Shown piece by piece: positions 10,194 to 22,233 of a stretch of DNA of 64,000 bases (position 1 is the stretch's first letter; each line of letters begins with the position of its first letter). Source of the DNA: Rosellinia necatrix (taxonomy: Eukaryota > Ascomycota > Sordariomycetes > Xylariales > Xylariaceae); the NCBI GenBank assembly GCA_021209875.1, contig JAGYVD010000007.1, forward strand, positions 2,356,001 to 2,420,000, given 5' to 3'. The translations under genes and the position numbers were made by a program. The notes under the pieces were generated by a model. It ran no database searches and was not told where the DNA came from. It saw only the letters and a list, made by a program, of their open reading frames with translations.

Positions 10194-12807
10194 TCATACG
10201 CAACTTGTCAGACCGAAGGTACTAACGTACTGAATCAAGCAAGTCAGTATCGATCGAATAGCGGTATATAGGAGGGCAGCTCTACTTACTTCCTGTGTTT
10301 TGTTAGTGTTTGGCCTTAAAAGCGCACCTGGTGGGTCCGTAGGAGAGCGCACAATCACTTTGATATCATTTGGGCCGGTTGGTGGTGTAGGTTGATCCTG
10401 GGAGTTTGTCGGTAAGCGTGCCTCGGGGTTTGGGGTTCCTGGTGAGAGCTTTCCGCTCTCACTATGACGGTGGGAATGCGTATTTCTGCGTTCTTCGATT
10501 CTAGTTTTAGGATACTGTAAGGCGGGGGGAATCTTGTAAGAACCATGAGGACTTTTTTGGATCTCAACCATCCTTCCATGCAGTTCTGACGCGATTTCGC
10601 GGTGGGATTCGGAGCTTATATACTCGTCTGATACGTCAACGACAAGAGCCCTTTTCCGCACAAGGTCCAAGAGGCTTCGGTAAACATTCCCCTTCTCCAG
10701 ATTCCCGGCCATGGAGTCTAAAATTTCATTGACATAAGGATGAACGATATAATTGGTGGTGCCTGAAGTCCTCTCCCAGAACTGGGTCGTAGCATTCCTA
10801 AATTTTCCCACGCCCTCGTAACCGTATAGAAGCCAAACGAGCAGGTCGACAATAATACATCCCATAGACCAGATGTCGTATTGTCTTGACCGAGGTCTGT
10901 GGCTCGTTCGGTATTTATCCATTTCAGGGGGCTCGTATCGAGATGTGCCTGAGGGAGTGTTTGTCAACAAGTTGTTCTGGTTTCGCTGCTTGGTGTTGGC
11001 CTCTGAATCGTGGAATGTGGAAAGACTCATGTCTGCAATTTTAAGGCAACCTCCGTTACTATCGTCTTTGAACCAGAGAATGTTCTCCGGTTTCAGATCG
11101 CCGTGCCGACCTATAATATATTAGTATTTCGTGCTGAATGAGTAACTATTCAGTCCAATATTGTCTAAGGTGTAGATCCATGTTTCTTTTCTTGCTGAGA
11201 AGTTATGAATCGCTCACTATCTCACGTTAGACATCGATACAACTGAATGACAAGCGCTCTGGTGCATTACGTACCCGTTATTTTCATCCGTGTGCAAGAC
11301 CGCGAGAGCAGAGCAGATACCCACGAGTTGCCCCATGACCCACTGAACATTCTTCTCATCACTACGAGTTTGATCGTTTTCTTTCCAATAGGTAGCAAGA
11401 TCCCCACCATCAGCCCAAGGGAAAAGCAGACATCTTGCCTCGGCCTTTTGATAAGCTGCGATAGGCTTAATAATATGTTTTGAGTCAAATTTCTGTACCC
11501 TTTCAAGATTTTTTGCCTCTTTGTCAAAAAAGTCAATAAACTCTTTAGCATCCCTAGCTGTCTTGATAGCAACGGGGATGCTGTCGTGGTTGCCGGTGGT
11601 TTTCTATATACAACGACTTAGCAAAGCGACTTTAAGGAGCATCCAATTATAACCTTACCGCGCTTTCTGGTGGTATATGTCCTGCGTCAATGTGTGCTAT
11701 ATGGATTTCAGCTCGCCAGACTTCGCTGAAGAATCCACTGCTTTTTGGGCCAGCCGATTTTTCCAGGTACGGCAATATATGATCAGTCAATCGATGAACG
11801 AATTTATCCTTAGTCCCGAATACCGGCGCCAGCAGGGGCCACTGGTGTCTATCGAACAGCAAAATATCGTTGTCATCCCAGCCTCTGGGCACGAAGGGTC
11901 GTTCGTTACCATCGGTCCCTTCTAAAGAGAAATAATTTTCATACGCAACAAAGGGTAATGAATCATCTTTGATTTCATTCCACTGTTCGTATCTTAGAGA
12001 TGAAAGCTTCTCGCGCTTTTCACCGCCGTCATATGTCATTAGAACCAGAATCAAGAATAAGCGCTGGCGGCCATCTAGAATGCTTTCGGTGAGGCGATTC
12101 AATTCCGTTTCTTCTATTATTCCAATCTCCTTGAGAGCTGATAGAACAACATCTCTAGTCACAACCTCCCTAATGATATTAGCAGGCAAGAATTTCTTGT
12201 TGGTTCTATTGTTCTTTCCTGCGTCTCCTTTATACTCCTTCTTAATGTCAGCTTTTAACAAGGATAGCTTCGGGTATTTAATGGAGGCATCCTGGTCTGC
12301 CGGAAAGACGATATTTGAAGGTTGTACTAGAGAAATTGACTCGGGTACCGGAGGGGACACATTTAGGGGCTGTGGTGAAGACATTGCCTCGGATACCGGC
12401 GGAGGAATATTTTGGGGCTGTATTAGAGATATCACCTCAGATACTGGAGGGAGTATATTTTGGGTGTGTGATGGAGGCATCGCCTCGAATACCGGAGGAG
12501 ACACATTTTGGGGCGGTGATGGAGGCACCGCCTCGGATACCGGCGGAGGAATATTTTGGGGCTGTGGTGGAGATATCACCTCAGATACTGGAGGGAGCAT
12601 ATTTTGGGGCCGTGCTGGAGACGCCGCCTCTGATACCGAAGGGGAGATGATTGGTAGCGGAGAAGGAAGTCTCTTTTTACGGAGCCGTCCGAAAAGGGGA
12701 CAAAGAGGCATGTCTAAGGTCGTAATGTTCAATTTGTCACGGGCAAAGGGGGAGAGGGGGGAGACAGGGTGCTTCCAACTCAAACAGAGCAAGATACAAC
12801 TGCACAT
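10194..12807 (-). CDS. Kinase paralogue 2: Pro-rich repeat, shared N-domain, protein kinase
   Basis: Probable Ser/Thr-type kinase. Exon 1 is 12807-11659 (ATG 12807; a second ATG at 12711 is possible) and exon 2 starts at 11603, phase 0. The N-terminus has seven 16-residue Pro-rich repeats. The shared region follows (FLPANIIREVV, RLFLILVLM, DNDILLFDRHQW). Kinase motifs: IPVAIK, LLFPWADGG, RHGDLKPENILWF, then ADMS in place of DFG, SRYEPPEMD and YDIWSMGC. The second intron is odd: the strong donor at 11274 and the acceptor before 11110 leave the frame one base out. Only a weak donor (GTCATT near 11252) keeps it open. A 60-nt in-frame intron (10289-10230) precedes a last exon, 10229-10194. The kinase is probably real, but its activity is uncertain. 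Confidence 0.7.
12298..12633 (-). repeat. Coding minisatellite, 7 x 48 bp (16 aa)
   Basis: Seven tandem 48-bp units inside exon 1 of kinase paralogue 2. Each encodes a variant of SExxSPxxPQNxxPPV. Neighbouring units differ at several positions. Such tracts often vary in copy number between strains. Confidence 0.85.
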
Positions 12808-13698
12808 GTGAGCACTTACACTCTTATGGAAACTGTCGATTTTTTAAGGGCCAGGGCAGCGTTGTAACCGATGGAAACTAGTGAGGCTCTGCTCGGGTGC
12901 TCGGGGATTCATTGAAACGCTCCACGGGCTGCCTGGCCAAGAACCCCCCCCCACCAATGATCGAAGTAGTTATTATCTAGCGTATGAGCCTCACGCCTGA
13001 TTTGTATGCACGACGGTCAGCAAATAGTTCGTAAGTAGCTGAAGTGTTGACCATGTCGACTGATTGGACAGTTCTGATTCTAGCGGATAACGCCTCGGTG
13101 TGCGCGCCCCAAGCTTCTCCTACACCCCATAGAGGCAAACATTCTAACCGCTACCGGCGAAACCAAAGGGGTGGGTGCCGTGAATAAATGCAACCACAAT
13201 TGGTGAAGGCTGCCACTCCGGCTTTGCTGCAGTGACCTTGTGGCGCTTGGAGTATTGATTGGTATGTGAGCACTTAGGCATGCAATATCAAAAGTAACCT
13301 AGCGTAGCCGACTCGATTACGCCTTATTTTTCAGGGTCAACCACACTCCCCCAAACTCCATTCTGTTGTCAAGCCCCTGTTGCCTCGAGCTACGTAAACG
13401 GGTCTTCCTTTTTTTAGCTTTATGTTATAGGGCATAGAGTAAACCGTGGAACCACTACAAGATACCACCGCGATCTATCGGCCGTTTTCATCTGCATTAT
13501 TTACAATCGTTTACAAGAAGCGATCTTGTAACTTCACTCATGTCTCATCCTTCTATGGGTAGTGCCAACAAGATATTATTGAGCAAGCTTTTCTATAGCA
13601 TCGTATCCTTAGGTTTCGTGTTTTGAGGCACGATTCCCGGTTTGTCGATCGGGCGTCTCAACTGTCATCTCTATATGACGGAACCAAGTTCCCATCAC
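12808..13698. other. Intergenic between kinase paralogues 2 and 3
   Basis: Nothing recognisable as a gene or repeat. It must contain the promoter of paralogue 2 and the 3' end of paralogue 3. Confidence 0.45.
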
Positions 13699-15749
13699 CT
13701 AACCCGTTCGCTTTGGTCTCGCGGTATTTTTGCTCCAACCCTGTTCCAAATTACCGCTTCCCTTGACGCGAGTTTCATTGAATTCATTACAGCTGCGATT
13801 GTCGGAGTGCTCGCGACTGGCGAGTGTCTCTGGTGGCGAAGTGCTCTTGATGTTGGCGCCTCGCAGCTGAGTGATAATACTGCGGATTTCCCCGCACACA
13901 AGATCCGCCGAGGACCTGTCTATCTTATTGACAGCAAGCATTCTCTTTTCAATCAGATCCAACATTGGCTCCGCAAAGACATCGCCTTTTACATCGCCTC
14001 GCAGATCTTCGATCCACTATAAGAATCGTCAGCAGCCTGGTCGACAAAACAGTCGAATCATCATACCTTTCGGACGCTATACTTAACCTGGGGCTGCACA
14101 CCATCTCCCGTGGGTATGAAGAAATAGTTGGGATTTTCAAGCATTCCGACGGACTGATCTGACGCCCTTTCGGACTCAAACTGCTGAAGAGATTTACATC
14201 CTCTCGACCACCATATACAAAACTCCAAGAAGACGCATCCGAGAGACCATATGTCGTATTTCGAGCAAATACGCTGACCAGGCATATCCATTTCGGGAGG
14301 GCGATACAGATCTGTGCATCCATCGAGACTAGTAGGGGATACTAGAGATCTTGTGATGCTGGAATGATATCGGGTGAGGCCAAGATCAGAGAGTACCAAA
14401 AAACAGCCTTCTGTCCTATAGGAGGAGAACCATAGTATGTTGCCTGGCTTGATATCACCGTGTCGACCCCATTCTCTTTCATTTTTATTTATGACGTCTG
14501 ACTTCGCTCTTCTTTCCTTCTGCCAAGTGGCAAGTCCGTGGATTCGTTTTACCGCCGTCGCCAGTCCCAGGAATTGCTCTGCCAACCATGTTGAATTCGT
14601 CATTGCATCCTCTGATCCTTTTGGATACTTCTTCCAGTAGTCCCATAAATGGCCGTCAGCCCATTCGAAAAGGAAGTAGTATTTGTCACCATGCTGAAAA
14701 GTAAGAAGTAGCCTTATTAGATGCTTTTCCTTCTGCATCTGGACGAGCGGCTTCTCCAGGGCTGACAGCTCCCGGTTATAGATTTCCACCTCGGTATTAG
14801 AGATCTCCTTGAGTGCAAAGTAGAGAGGGTTGTTGTTGGAAGGCTTTCAATCATCAGCTTAAATATTGGTCTATCAAATATACCATCGGCTGCTTCTTAC
14901 CTGATAAGATTTGAAATTGTGGTGACTTGGATGTATCTCGACCCGATACACTATTCCATTCCCACCCCTAGTTTTGAATTCGCAGTTCAGCCAGGGTAAT
15001 ACTATATTCTTATCCAGTATGTACTTGCATACCCTTTTCTCTCGCATGTCGAAAAACGGCGCAAAAAATCGGGGCTGGTAATGTTGGAAAAGTATCATGT
15101 CGTTTTCGTCCCACTTTACCAGCATAGTTACTCCAAGCCGGGTTTGGAAGCTGGTTTCATGGGGACTACCCGTCCGTGTGAGTGGCAAATCCTCATCTTT
15201 AATGTTTTCTCTGACGAAACTTTCGAAAAGACGCAAATGTGTCGGCGGGTACATGCAAAGTAAAATTCCCAGGATTCGTCGACGGGATAAATAAACATCC
15301 AGTTCCTTATGGATCTCTCTGAACCATTTTCGAGGATATTCTTCTTGTAACAAGGCCTTGATAGAATCATTGTTGAGAATTTTGGGTAGCTTGTCCATAG
15401 GTAAGAAGCTTCCGTGCTGATTGTGCACTAGACACGATTTAATCTTGTCTTTGATTGATTGCTTTACACTGGCGTCAGCTTTGGGCTCTAGACCGAGATA
15501 CGCACGGAGCTTTTCGGCATTCATGACATCTTGAGATGGGGACCCATCAACGGCTTGAATCGAAGACGGGGCGACACTAAAGCCAAAGTCGAGCACATTG
15601 ATAATTGAAGATTCGCTGTCAATATCCGATGTCTGAGAAGCTTCTGCCTGTTTCGGTAAGTTGCCGTTCTGATTTCTTGATTGGTTTTTGCCGTTGCGAC
15701 CTTTAAAGGCCTCCTGGGGCTCACTTCCGAGAGCTTGGCGTGGGTACAT
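13699..15749 (-). CDS. Kinase paralogue 3: shared N-domain plus complete protein kinase
   Basis: The intact member of the trio. Exons 15749-14901, 14843-14067 and 14016-13699 join in phase 0 and give 647 aa. The shared N-terminal region has FLPMDKLPKIL, RRRILGILLCM and ENDMILFQHYQ, then GGNGIVYRVEIHPSH, which serves as the glycine-rich loop. Intron 1 is in the same place and phase as in the other two genes. Kinase residues are all present: FALKEI (beta-3 Lys), YYFLFEWADG (hinge), GRHGDIKPGNILWF (catalytic loop, HGD in place of HRD), SDLGL (DLG), YRPPEMD and YDIWSLGCVFLEF. The C-terminal exon (WIEDLRGDV and onward) resembles the tail of fungal HET-neighbour kinases. Likely cytosolic; its substrate is unknown. 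A role in non-self recognition is inferred from the neighbouring HET gene only. Confidence 0.8.
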
Positions 15750-16510
15750 GTTGGCTGATTGGCAGTATGCAAGCCAAATTGGCGAACGGCAGTTGGTAGG
15801 CGAACAGGGTATTATTAGGTGGGTGGGCGAGTAATAGCTCTCTAATTATCACCTAATCTTGGCGATCACAGTACCACGATTACAGGCACCACTATGTCTT
15901 GAGGGAAGGGTAAAAGGGGATATTGATAATGCACTTGTACGATTAATAACAACACTCTGGTGTATGAATGATGGCCCTGAGGCTGAATATATTTATTTTG
16001 TCATTTATGCCTCAATTTTAGATCCTAGTAATAAATTCCATATCTCAGCCGACAGATACTCGCAAAACGGAAAAAGCTTCGCCCCATAGGCTGTACTTTC
16101 GGTAAAGACAACCTCATTGTCCTACAATATAATAAGAATAGGGTAGCATTTAGGTGAGGAAAGCCGTCAGAGGCACATTTTCAGCTGGTGGCTGGTTCCG
16201 ATCCTAATTTATAATAATCACTGCCACCCCCATAAGGCGAAGTGGAAAAACATGCAAATGACCTACCGTTCGTTGTAGCCAGGCGTACTCTCACTATATA
16301 TCGTCAAATACAACGTTGGCCGCACCGATATTTTTCTGCTTACTGATGTGTCTGGAGTTAATCCATTTTCCTACTTCGGCGCAGACTTCGACCAAAACTG
16401 CCTAGGAACTGGCTGGGAAACAACAACGGCAACTCTCTTGTTCTTAGTAAAAATTCAATTGTTTGTTCGAGCTACTCGTTTCCTCCAAGACAACCTACGA
16501 AATTACAACG
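15750..16510. other. Intergenic, no feature seen
   Basis: Shared upstream region of kinase paralogue 3 (minus) and the small gene at 16511 (plus). AT-rich, with no repeats noticed. Confidence 0.45.
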
Positions 16511-16917
16511 ATGTTGCCATGCGCACTAAAGTTCGTGAGAAAAGACCGAGACCGCGTTGTCTTGACGGAGCATCCCGACCGTATACCCCCTCGCGATTTG
16601 TATTCGTGGCTAGAGCAGAAATACGGAGAGCGCCATGTCGGAGTATCCCTGAGGAGGGAACTATACGTTATATATATCAATCGAAAAGTGGTAAACATCA
16701 CGGACTTCGTAAGGAAAGCCGGTACCCTGCAAGCATATATACGTTTGACTAACGAATAAAGTGTCCGGACACACCAGAAGATACGGATACTAAACAGATA
16801 CAGGAGAAATTTGGTAGCGATTTGATCCCGGACCTTGACCAAATACAAATAGATATCGATCAAGCTATAGAAGTGCTGAAGCAAGCTAGGATGCGTGGCA
16901 TGGGGATAAAGGGATAG
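16511..16917 (+). CDS. Small two-exon protein, unknown function
   Basis: Exon 1, 16511-16708, starts at ATG and has no in-frame ATG further upstream. A 53-nt intron (16709-16761) has a GTAAGG donor, a TGACTAAC branch point and an AAAG acceptor. Exon 2 is 16762-16917. Phase is 0 and the product is 117 aa. The intron removes what otherwise looks like an early stop at 16757. The N-half contains LPCALKFVRKDRDR and YSWLEQKYGERHVG; the C-half is an acidic-to-basic helix-like stretch with DQIQIDIDQAIEVLKQ. There is no signal peptide or membrane segment. I do not recognise the family. The textbook intron argues for a real gene. It lies next to the kinase/HET block, but a link is only a guess. Confidence 0.5.
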
Positions 16918-18908
16918 AATCCCATGACTAGAGATAGTAATGGAGATCGGTCGGGGCTGCTGGTGTCGGGAACAGGGTCAGGCAGGGCGAAGTTGGCCCA
17001 CTGTGCTTAGTTATGAAATATACCAAGGCTCGAAATGGGGAAGTATGAAAGGATGTAGGTTTTAGTTGTCCCCTACACTTATACGTTAATAAGATTGCGC
17101 CAATGCCATTTTAAATGCGCCATGGAGCTGTCCCAACCCGATCGTGACCTACATGTTTTATGGGGATATTCCAATGCGAAAAGACTACGCGAAGGTTCCG
17201 CGCGCCGAACGTGTTAGCATGAAATGGTCTCAGTGTCTTTAATAATGCTATTCGCTCTTGTAGTTGGACGGCAAGGCCACCGGGGCTAGGAAGGTCGCCA
17301 GATCTATATTTTGGACCCATGCCAGCGCCGGTCAGAAGGGTTTCTGAGTAGAAATATATGAGCTCCGTGCTTGTGATGGTAGATTATACTAAGATTCTAT
17401 CAAGTCTTCGTCAGAATAAGATCGCGAATATCTTCTTTCGATTGTCGACATGGTGCGCACTGCTGGTGTTTCCAGGGCTGGCTTTTATTATTGTAAAAGG
17501 GGGAAGTTCTCCTATATCCTAAAGTTTACTGCATACAGAGGTAAAGCCAGGGACATTAACCGCTAGAAGGGGGGAGAGGTTGACAATTGAGAGTTTAGAA
17601 GGCCGTGTTGCAGTTACGAAGTTTGCTGAGGAACGCTGAAGGTAGACAAATAAGGAATCATAGGAATTAGCTTAGGAGGCTGCTGTGATTTCGTTATTTT
17701 GTTATTGGAGAACTCATGCTAAGATAAAAATAGGCTCATGTACCTGTGACACATCGTCTATATATCTGATCCCACTCCTAAAATCGATCGTCAAAATACG
17801 ATTCTATCGGTATGTCGGTATATTAATAACTAAAGGGCTGCTTGCAGAAGCGCTACAACCGAGTAGTACTGACACAAAGTTCTTGTCTCGTTTGACCAGC
17901 GGATCAACTTTGTTCTAGGGGTTACACACTATATATATAACCATGTTTACTTTCTCTTATATATACCGAATTCGAAAAAAAAAAAAGAATTGTCTGAAAT
18001 ACTGGTCCTCAAACTGCGGTAAGGGAGAGTGTAGGGTATATTCCACCTATGAGTTGAATCTTAGGACTCTCTGTGGGACTGCAGGGGGCCATGGCGCGAG
18101 GGCGACTGAGTTTCCTGGTTGTGTACGATTCTTCTGAACGCATTCCCATCTTTTCGCCTCGTCATTCCAGTGCCCGAAGTCTGACGAGTCGGTCGATCTA
18201 TACACGACAGTCTCGTCCAGGTCATGCCACCTACAGATTTCATCCTACGATGGACCCAAGACTTCGATGTGAGTAGCATTCCCGCAAAGCATTCGACGAG
18301 GGACTACATCCTTTTATTATATATCGGATAGCACGCCAAGTTAGCTGCCGTCGATATCGCTATCGGAGCTAGTTTCCCTGATTGAGCCCTACGATGGGCA
18401 TCTAGTCTAGGCTATGTGACTAAGGAATAGAAGCTTTGTCACATAAGTGGTAGACATGAGGCATGTCATACCAGCCGGCAGCTCGTGATCTTACACAATC
18501 TTGTCTCACTTGTGATGGGTATGGGACCAGGAATAGTGGGATATGACGATGCCCATATTTCATACTTCCTTGCTGACAGGTGGGCTCTGCGAGCCCCATC
18601 GGCTTCCGCCTCATCTTGCAAGCAGTCTCTCCTCCCCTCGAAGACGAGGGTAACTCAGGCAGCGCATAACACACCCTTGAAACTCCTAAAGCGTACCATA
18701 GGATGTGGATCGAGGGGGACCAGTCGCAGGTGGCGGAGCGGTGTCTTGAAGAGGGACTATTGCGGTCGAAGCAATCGCTATGCGTGCCTGATTGATAGCA
18801 TAGGGCCAAGGCTCCCAGCCAAGTCATAGCCTAACCAGTCTCTCCCCCTCGGCTCAGGCCAAGGAATCGGTCTTTCTCCTCATTGACGATTTGTAAACCC
18901 GGCCCTCC
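16918..18908. other. Gene-poor AT-rich stretch
   Basis: Two kilobases with no gene I can support. Short open frames on both strands (for example around 18420-18830) are mutually antisense and have no recognisable motif. An AT dinucleotide run lies near 17930. Confidence 0.5.
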
Positions 18909-19710
18909 TCACACGGGGAGCGGCTGGGGGTTGTTGCCCACGGTTTTGTAGAGCTCCCTCAGCTCGAAGGCCTCGATGCCGCCCTCGGGCACCTCGCCGA
19001 CGACGCGAGCGGGCTGGCCCGCGACGATGCTAAAGCTGGGTATGACCATGTTGGGGGGCACGATGGCGCCGTCGAGGACCCGGACGTAATCTTTGATGAT
19101 GGCGAACTCGCCGATGACGACGCCTTGGCCGATGTGGACGTGGCTTCCGACGGTGGCGGCTTGGACGACGCTCCCCTCGCCTACGAAGACGTGGTCGCCC
19201 AACCGGAGGGGCAGATATGTGAATGATCTGGAGCACGAGATCTGCGTCAGGGGGAGGGGTTGAACCACACGGCCGCACGAGGAGTGGGAAAGGCGGGTAG
19301 GGTAGGGGAAGGCGGGTAGGAGAGTTCGGATAAGGAGGGACTGTTCACGCACCCTTTGTAGATACGGCCAGGAGGGCGCAGACAACAGCCCTTGCTGAGG
19401 AAGCAATACCGGCCAATGGCTACGGCGGTGTTGGTACCGGGGGCGGCGCCCGGGTTCGACGGGGGCTGGGTGGTGCGCGCAAGGTCGCCGCGGATCATGG
19501 CTTCGGCTTGGATGACCGTCTTGCCTCCCAGCATGATGTGCTGGGTGCCGACCAGGATGGCCTTGCGGGCCACCTTGTTGCCGGTATCCTGGCCGGAGAC
19601 GTGTCTGTTAGGAGGGCTAGAAGGGCTCGGACGTAGAGGGCTTCCATTCGGTCGGTCGAGAAGCCACTTACCGTCTCGATGTACTCCCCCTTCACTTGCT
19701 TCCTCGACAT
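18909..19710 (-). CDS. DCTN5: Dynactin subunit 5 (p25)
   Basis: Pointed-end subunit of dynactin, which links the cytoplasmic dynein motor to cargo such as endosomes. Exons 19710-19672, 19588-19353 and 19227-18909 give 197 aa; human p25 is about 180. The protein opens with KGEYIETDTGNKVARKAIL across intron 1 and then follows the left-handed beta-helix hexapeptide pattern (VGTQHIMLGGKTVIQAEAMI, GDHVFVGEGSVVQAATVGS, IGQGVVIGEFAIIKDYVRVL). GRYCFLSKGCCLRPP is highly typical of p25. A Pro/Ala-rich insert after MIRGDL accounts for the extra length. The Neurospora counterpart is ro-12. The gene stands alone between gene-poor regions. Confidence 0.93.
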
Positions 19711-22233
19711 GGTGGTGGCTTGGTTTCGTCAGACTGGTTATTATGAATGAATGGCGAATGGTGTTGTCAAGCTCCCAAGGTTGGGGTTGGTTTATCAGAT
19801 AGCCTAGATAGATAGATAGGTAGCTGTGCCTGAATTGTTACCTTAGGTTAGGTAAGTGCATACCTAGCTAGTGACACTAGCGCGAGAAAAATCCCGGGGT
19901 TTGTACACTAGCTACGCCATCTCCACAACACGCCTAACAACCCCGCCAAAAGCCCACTTGCTCCAGGGGACATGAACATATGCAATTTATGCACATATCA
20001 CACCGGTCGTTCCAGCATTGGGTATCGTAACCATGCAGTAACAGCTCAGTATCCATTGCTCCCTGATCAAGGCCGGCCAATGACAGCCGACATGAAAATA
20101 CTCTGTCTGTTCCTAAGGGAGCGGTGCCATCCACAACTCGAGGTTCGTTGATCTAACATTGCTGCTCTACTTAGAATAGTTAGGACATAACGGCGTCTCT
20201 AAGCTCTCAACCCTTGCCAATTGGCACCACATCGCCCTCATCACTCATCGTGCCCCTGGGCTTATGGTAAGACTGACATCTAACTATATGGGCTGATTAA
20301 TCTAGCGTAGACCCGTCGCGAATCGGACAAGAACGTCGCCGCCGCGGTCGCGGAACTTGGGCTTATCCCACAAAGAAGCGTATTTCCATGCGACACTAAT
20401 CGCTCTTCTATCTTAACGAGAGCAAGAGTTGTTCGCAACTTGGTTGTAATCCTAGCAGTTGCATCTCTGGTCGCTCTGCTGAATTCTCGGCAGACGATAT
20501 ATCCGAACCATTGCGACGTGCCGGTATTAAAAGCGCTTCGAATATAGAGTAGGGGCCTTAGGAAATACTCGCCTGACATCTAGGAAGGGATCAGGGAGTG
20601 TCCGTGGCTGGGGCTGGTTTATCGGCTTTATAGCCTTGCTCTTGAGAAATTCACTGGCAAATTCGTCGCGGCTGCTATCATGACCTGTGCATGAAGATGA
20701 CCGTGTGGGTGTGAACAGCATTCGGCTCCGTTCTATATGCCTCGTCGATAGCTATTCTGAATGAATCTCACCCACCACCTGTGGAACTAATGAGGATTCG
20801 AAAAATAGGTAAGTTGAAGGGAGAAATCCCGGCAAACGCACGTGGGTGCGTTGGTTCTGCGAAGGAATAAGAACGCCTGACCTTTAGATAGATGCATGAC
20901 ATGGGACGCTACGATTCCAGGATGCGTATTCCGCATATTCTGAGTGCTTCCATTAAAAATTTAAAGTTATTTGTAGTGCCATGCAATTCTGAAGCAACTT
21001 GATGCAACGTACGACTGGAATGGGCTGCAAGCCAACACCTCGTCGGGGATCGTACCAAACCTAGATTTCGTTACGAAGCTTGTCTCGAGGCTAAAAGGGT
21101 CAGGCATATATATCCGACGTTGAGTTTTGTACAGTGCATGGTTTACACTTCAACAGCGATAAGCAACGGCTGCACAATACCATCTCGGCCAAGCAAACTA
21201 TGCTGGAGGTGTTGTCGAATTATGAGTTGTTCTTGTGATATTGCATCGCGCATACAGACAAGTACTTATCGTAGTTATTAGCCAACGGTATACCAAGTAA
21301 ATCAAGGTACATCGCCCCACGAATTTGTCTGTGGTGTGTGTCGGTGATTACAGGTATGTAGTGTATGGGCAGTTATTTACAGGCTGCCCACCCAAACACA
21401 AGTAAAGCTTGTTTGATGTCCCCCCACGTGCGACGTACTTATACGTGCCAGGTACCATCCATGACGCTAACCCGAGAGGCCTTTCCCGCCACGCATGCAT
21501 GCGAGACATGCGTTGGTATTAATTTGCACATGTCAATGCAACTTCGGATTGGGGCATCCGGCTGTCATGCCATCCACTTGCGAAACGCCACAGAGAAGCT
21601 AAAGCTGGCCGGGTAAGGCGCGTGTAGGTTTGATGATCCGAGGGCTGTGTAAGTCGTCGGAAGTATACGTAGTAGTTATACCTATTGTATTTCCCGCTGA
21701 CACTGCCGACCCAGTTAGTGGGCACACAACATATAAGAATGTAGCCAGATAGCCATCAACCCCCTGTTCTTCACCATCTTAAGTAGTGTATGTAGAACCT
21801 TAATTCTCAATTCTCAACACGGGGGAAAAAAACAAAACAAAAAAAGAATAAGTTTCGATCGAAACCATACCTTTCATGGGGCAGATAAGTAAAGTTTGAT
21901 AACGGAAACCATGAGGTAAGGCAGGCGTGGTGGTAGGTATAGTAGATAAAAGGTAAGCACCGACGTGATACCTACCTAACAGGTAGCATTCTTTTGTCCC
22001 AGGTGAAGACGAATCAGGACACACAAAAAGGCGCTTACAGGCCACCAGCGAGACAACAAACAACAAAGCCCCCCCACACGCCCGTCAGCCTAAGCCAGTC
22101 GTGGCGGTGCGCGGGGCCATCAATCCACTACAATCAGAAGCCAAAAGCCCCCAGGACCTGGAATTTCCACCAGCGCCGTCAACTTCCCCAGATCCACCTC
22201 CGCATTCGACAGAGCTCGCCCAGGACCAGGAAA
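19711..22233. other. Gene-poor stretch with 5' leader of the F-box gene
   Basis: No supported gene. A TAGATAGATAGG tract lies just upstream of the dynactin gene (about 19806-19822). The frame of the F-box gene is open back to about 21994 but contains no ATG there, so I treat that part as leader, possibly with an intron. Confidence 0.45.

Noticed and set aside
11969..12811. Plus-strand open frame opposite kinase 2 with Gly-rich repeats
   Set aside because: It is the antisense of the 48-bp coding repeats; kinase paralogy supports the minus strand.
18420..18829. Pair of overlapping antisense open frames
   Set aside because: No recognisable motif or clean introns, and both frames are equally open; no basis to prefer either.
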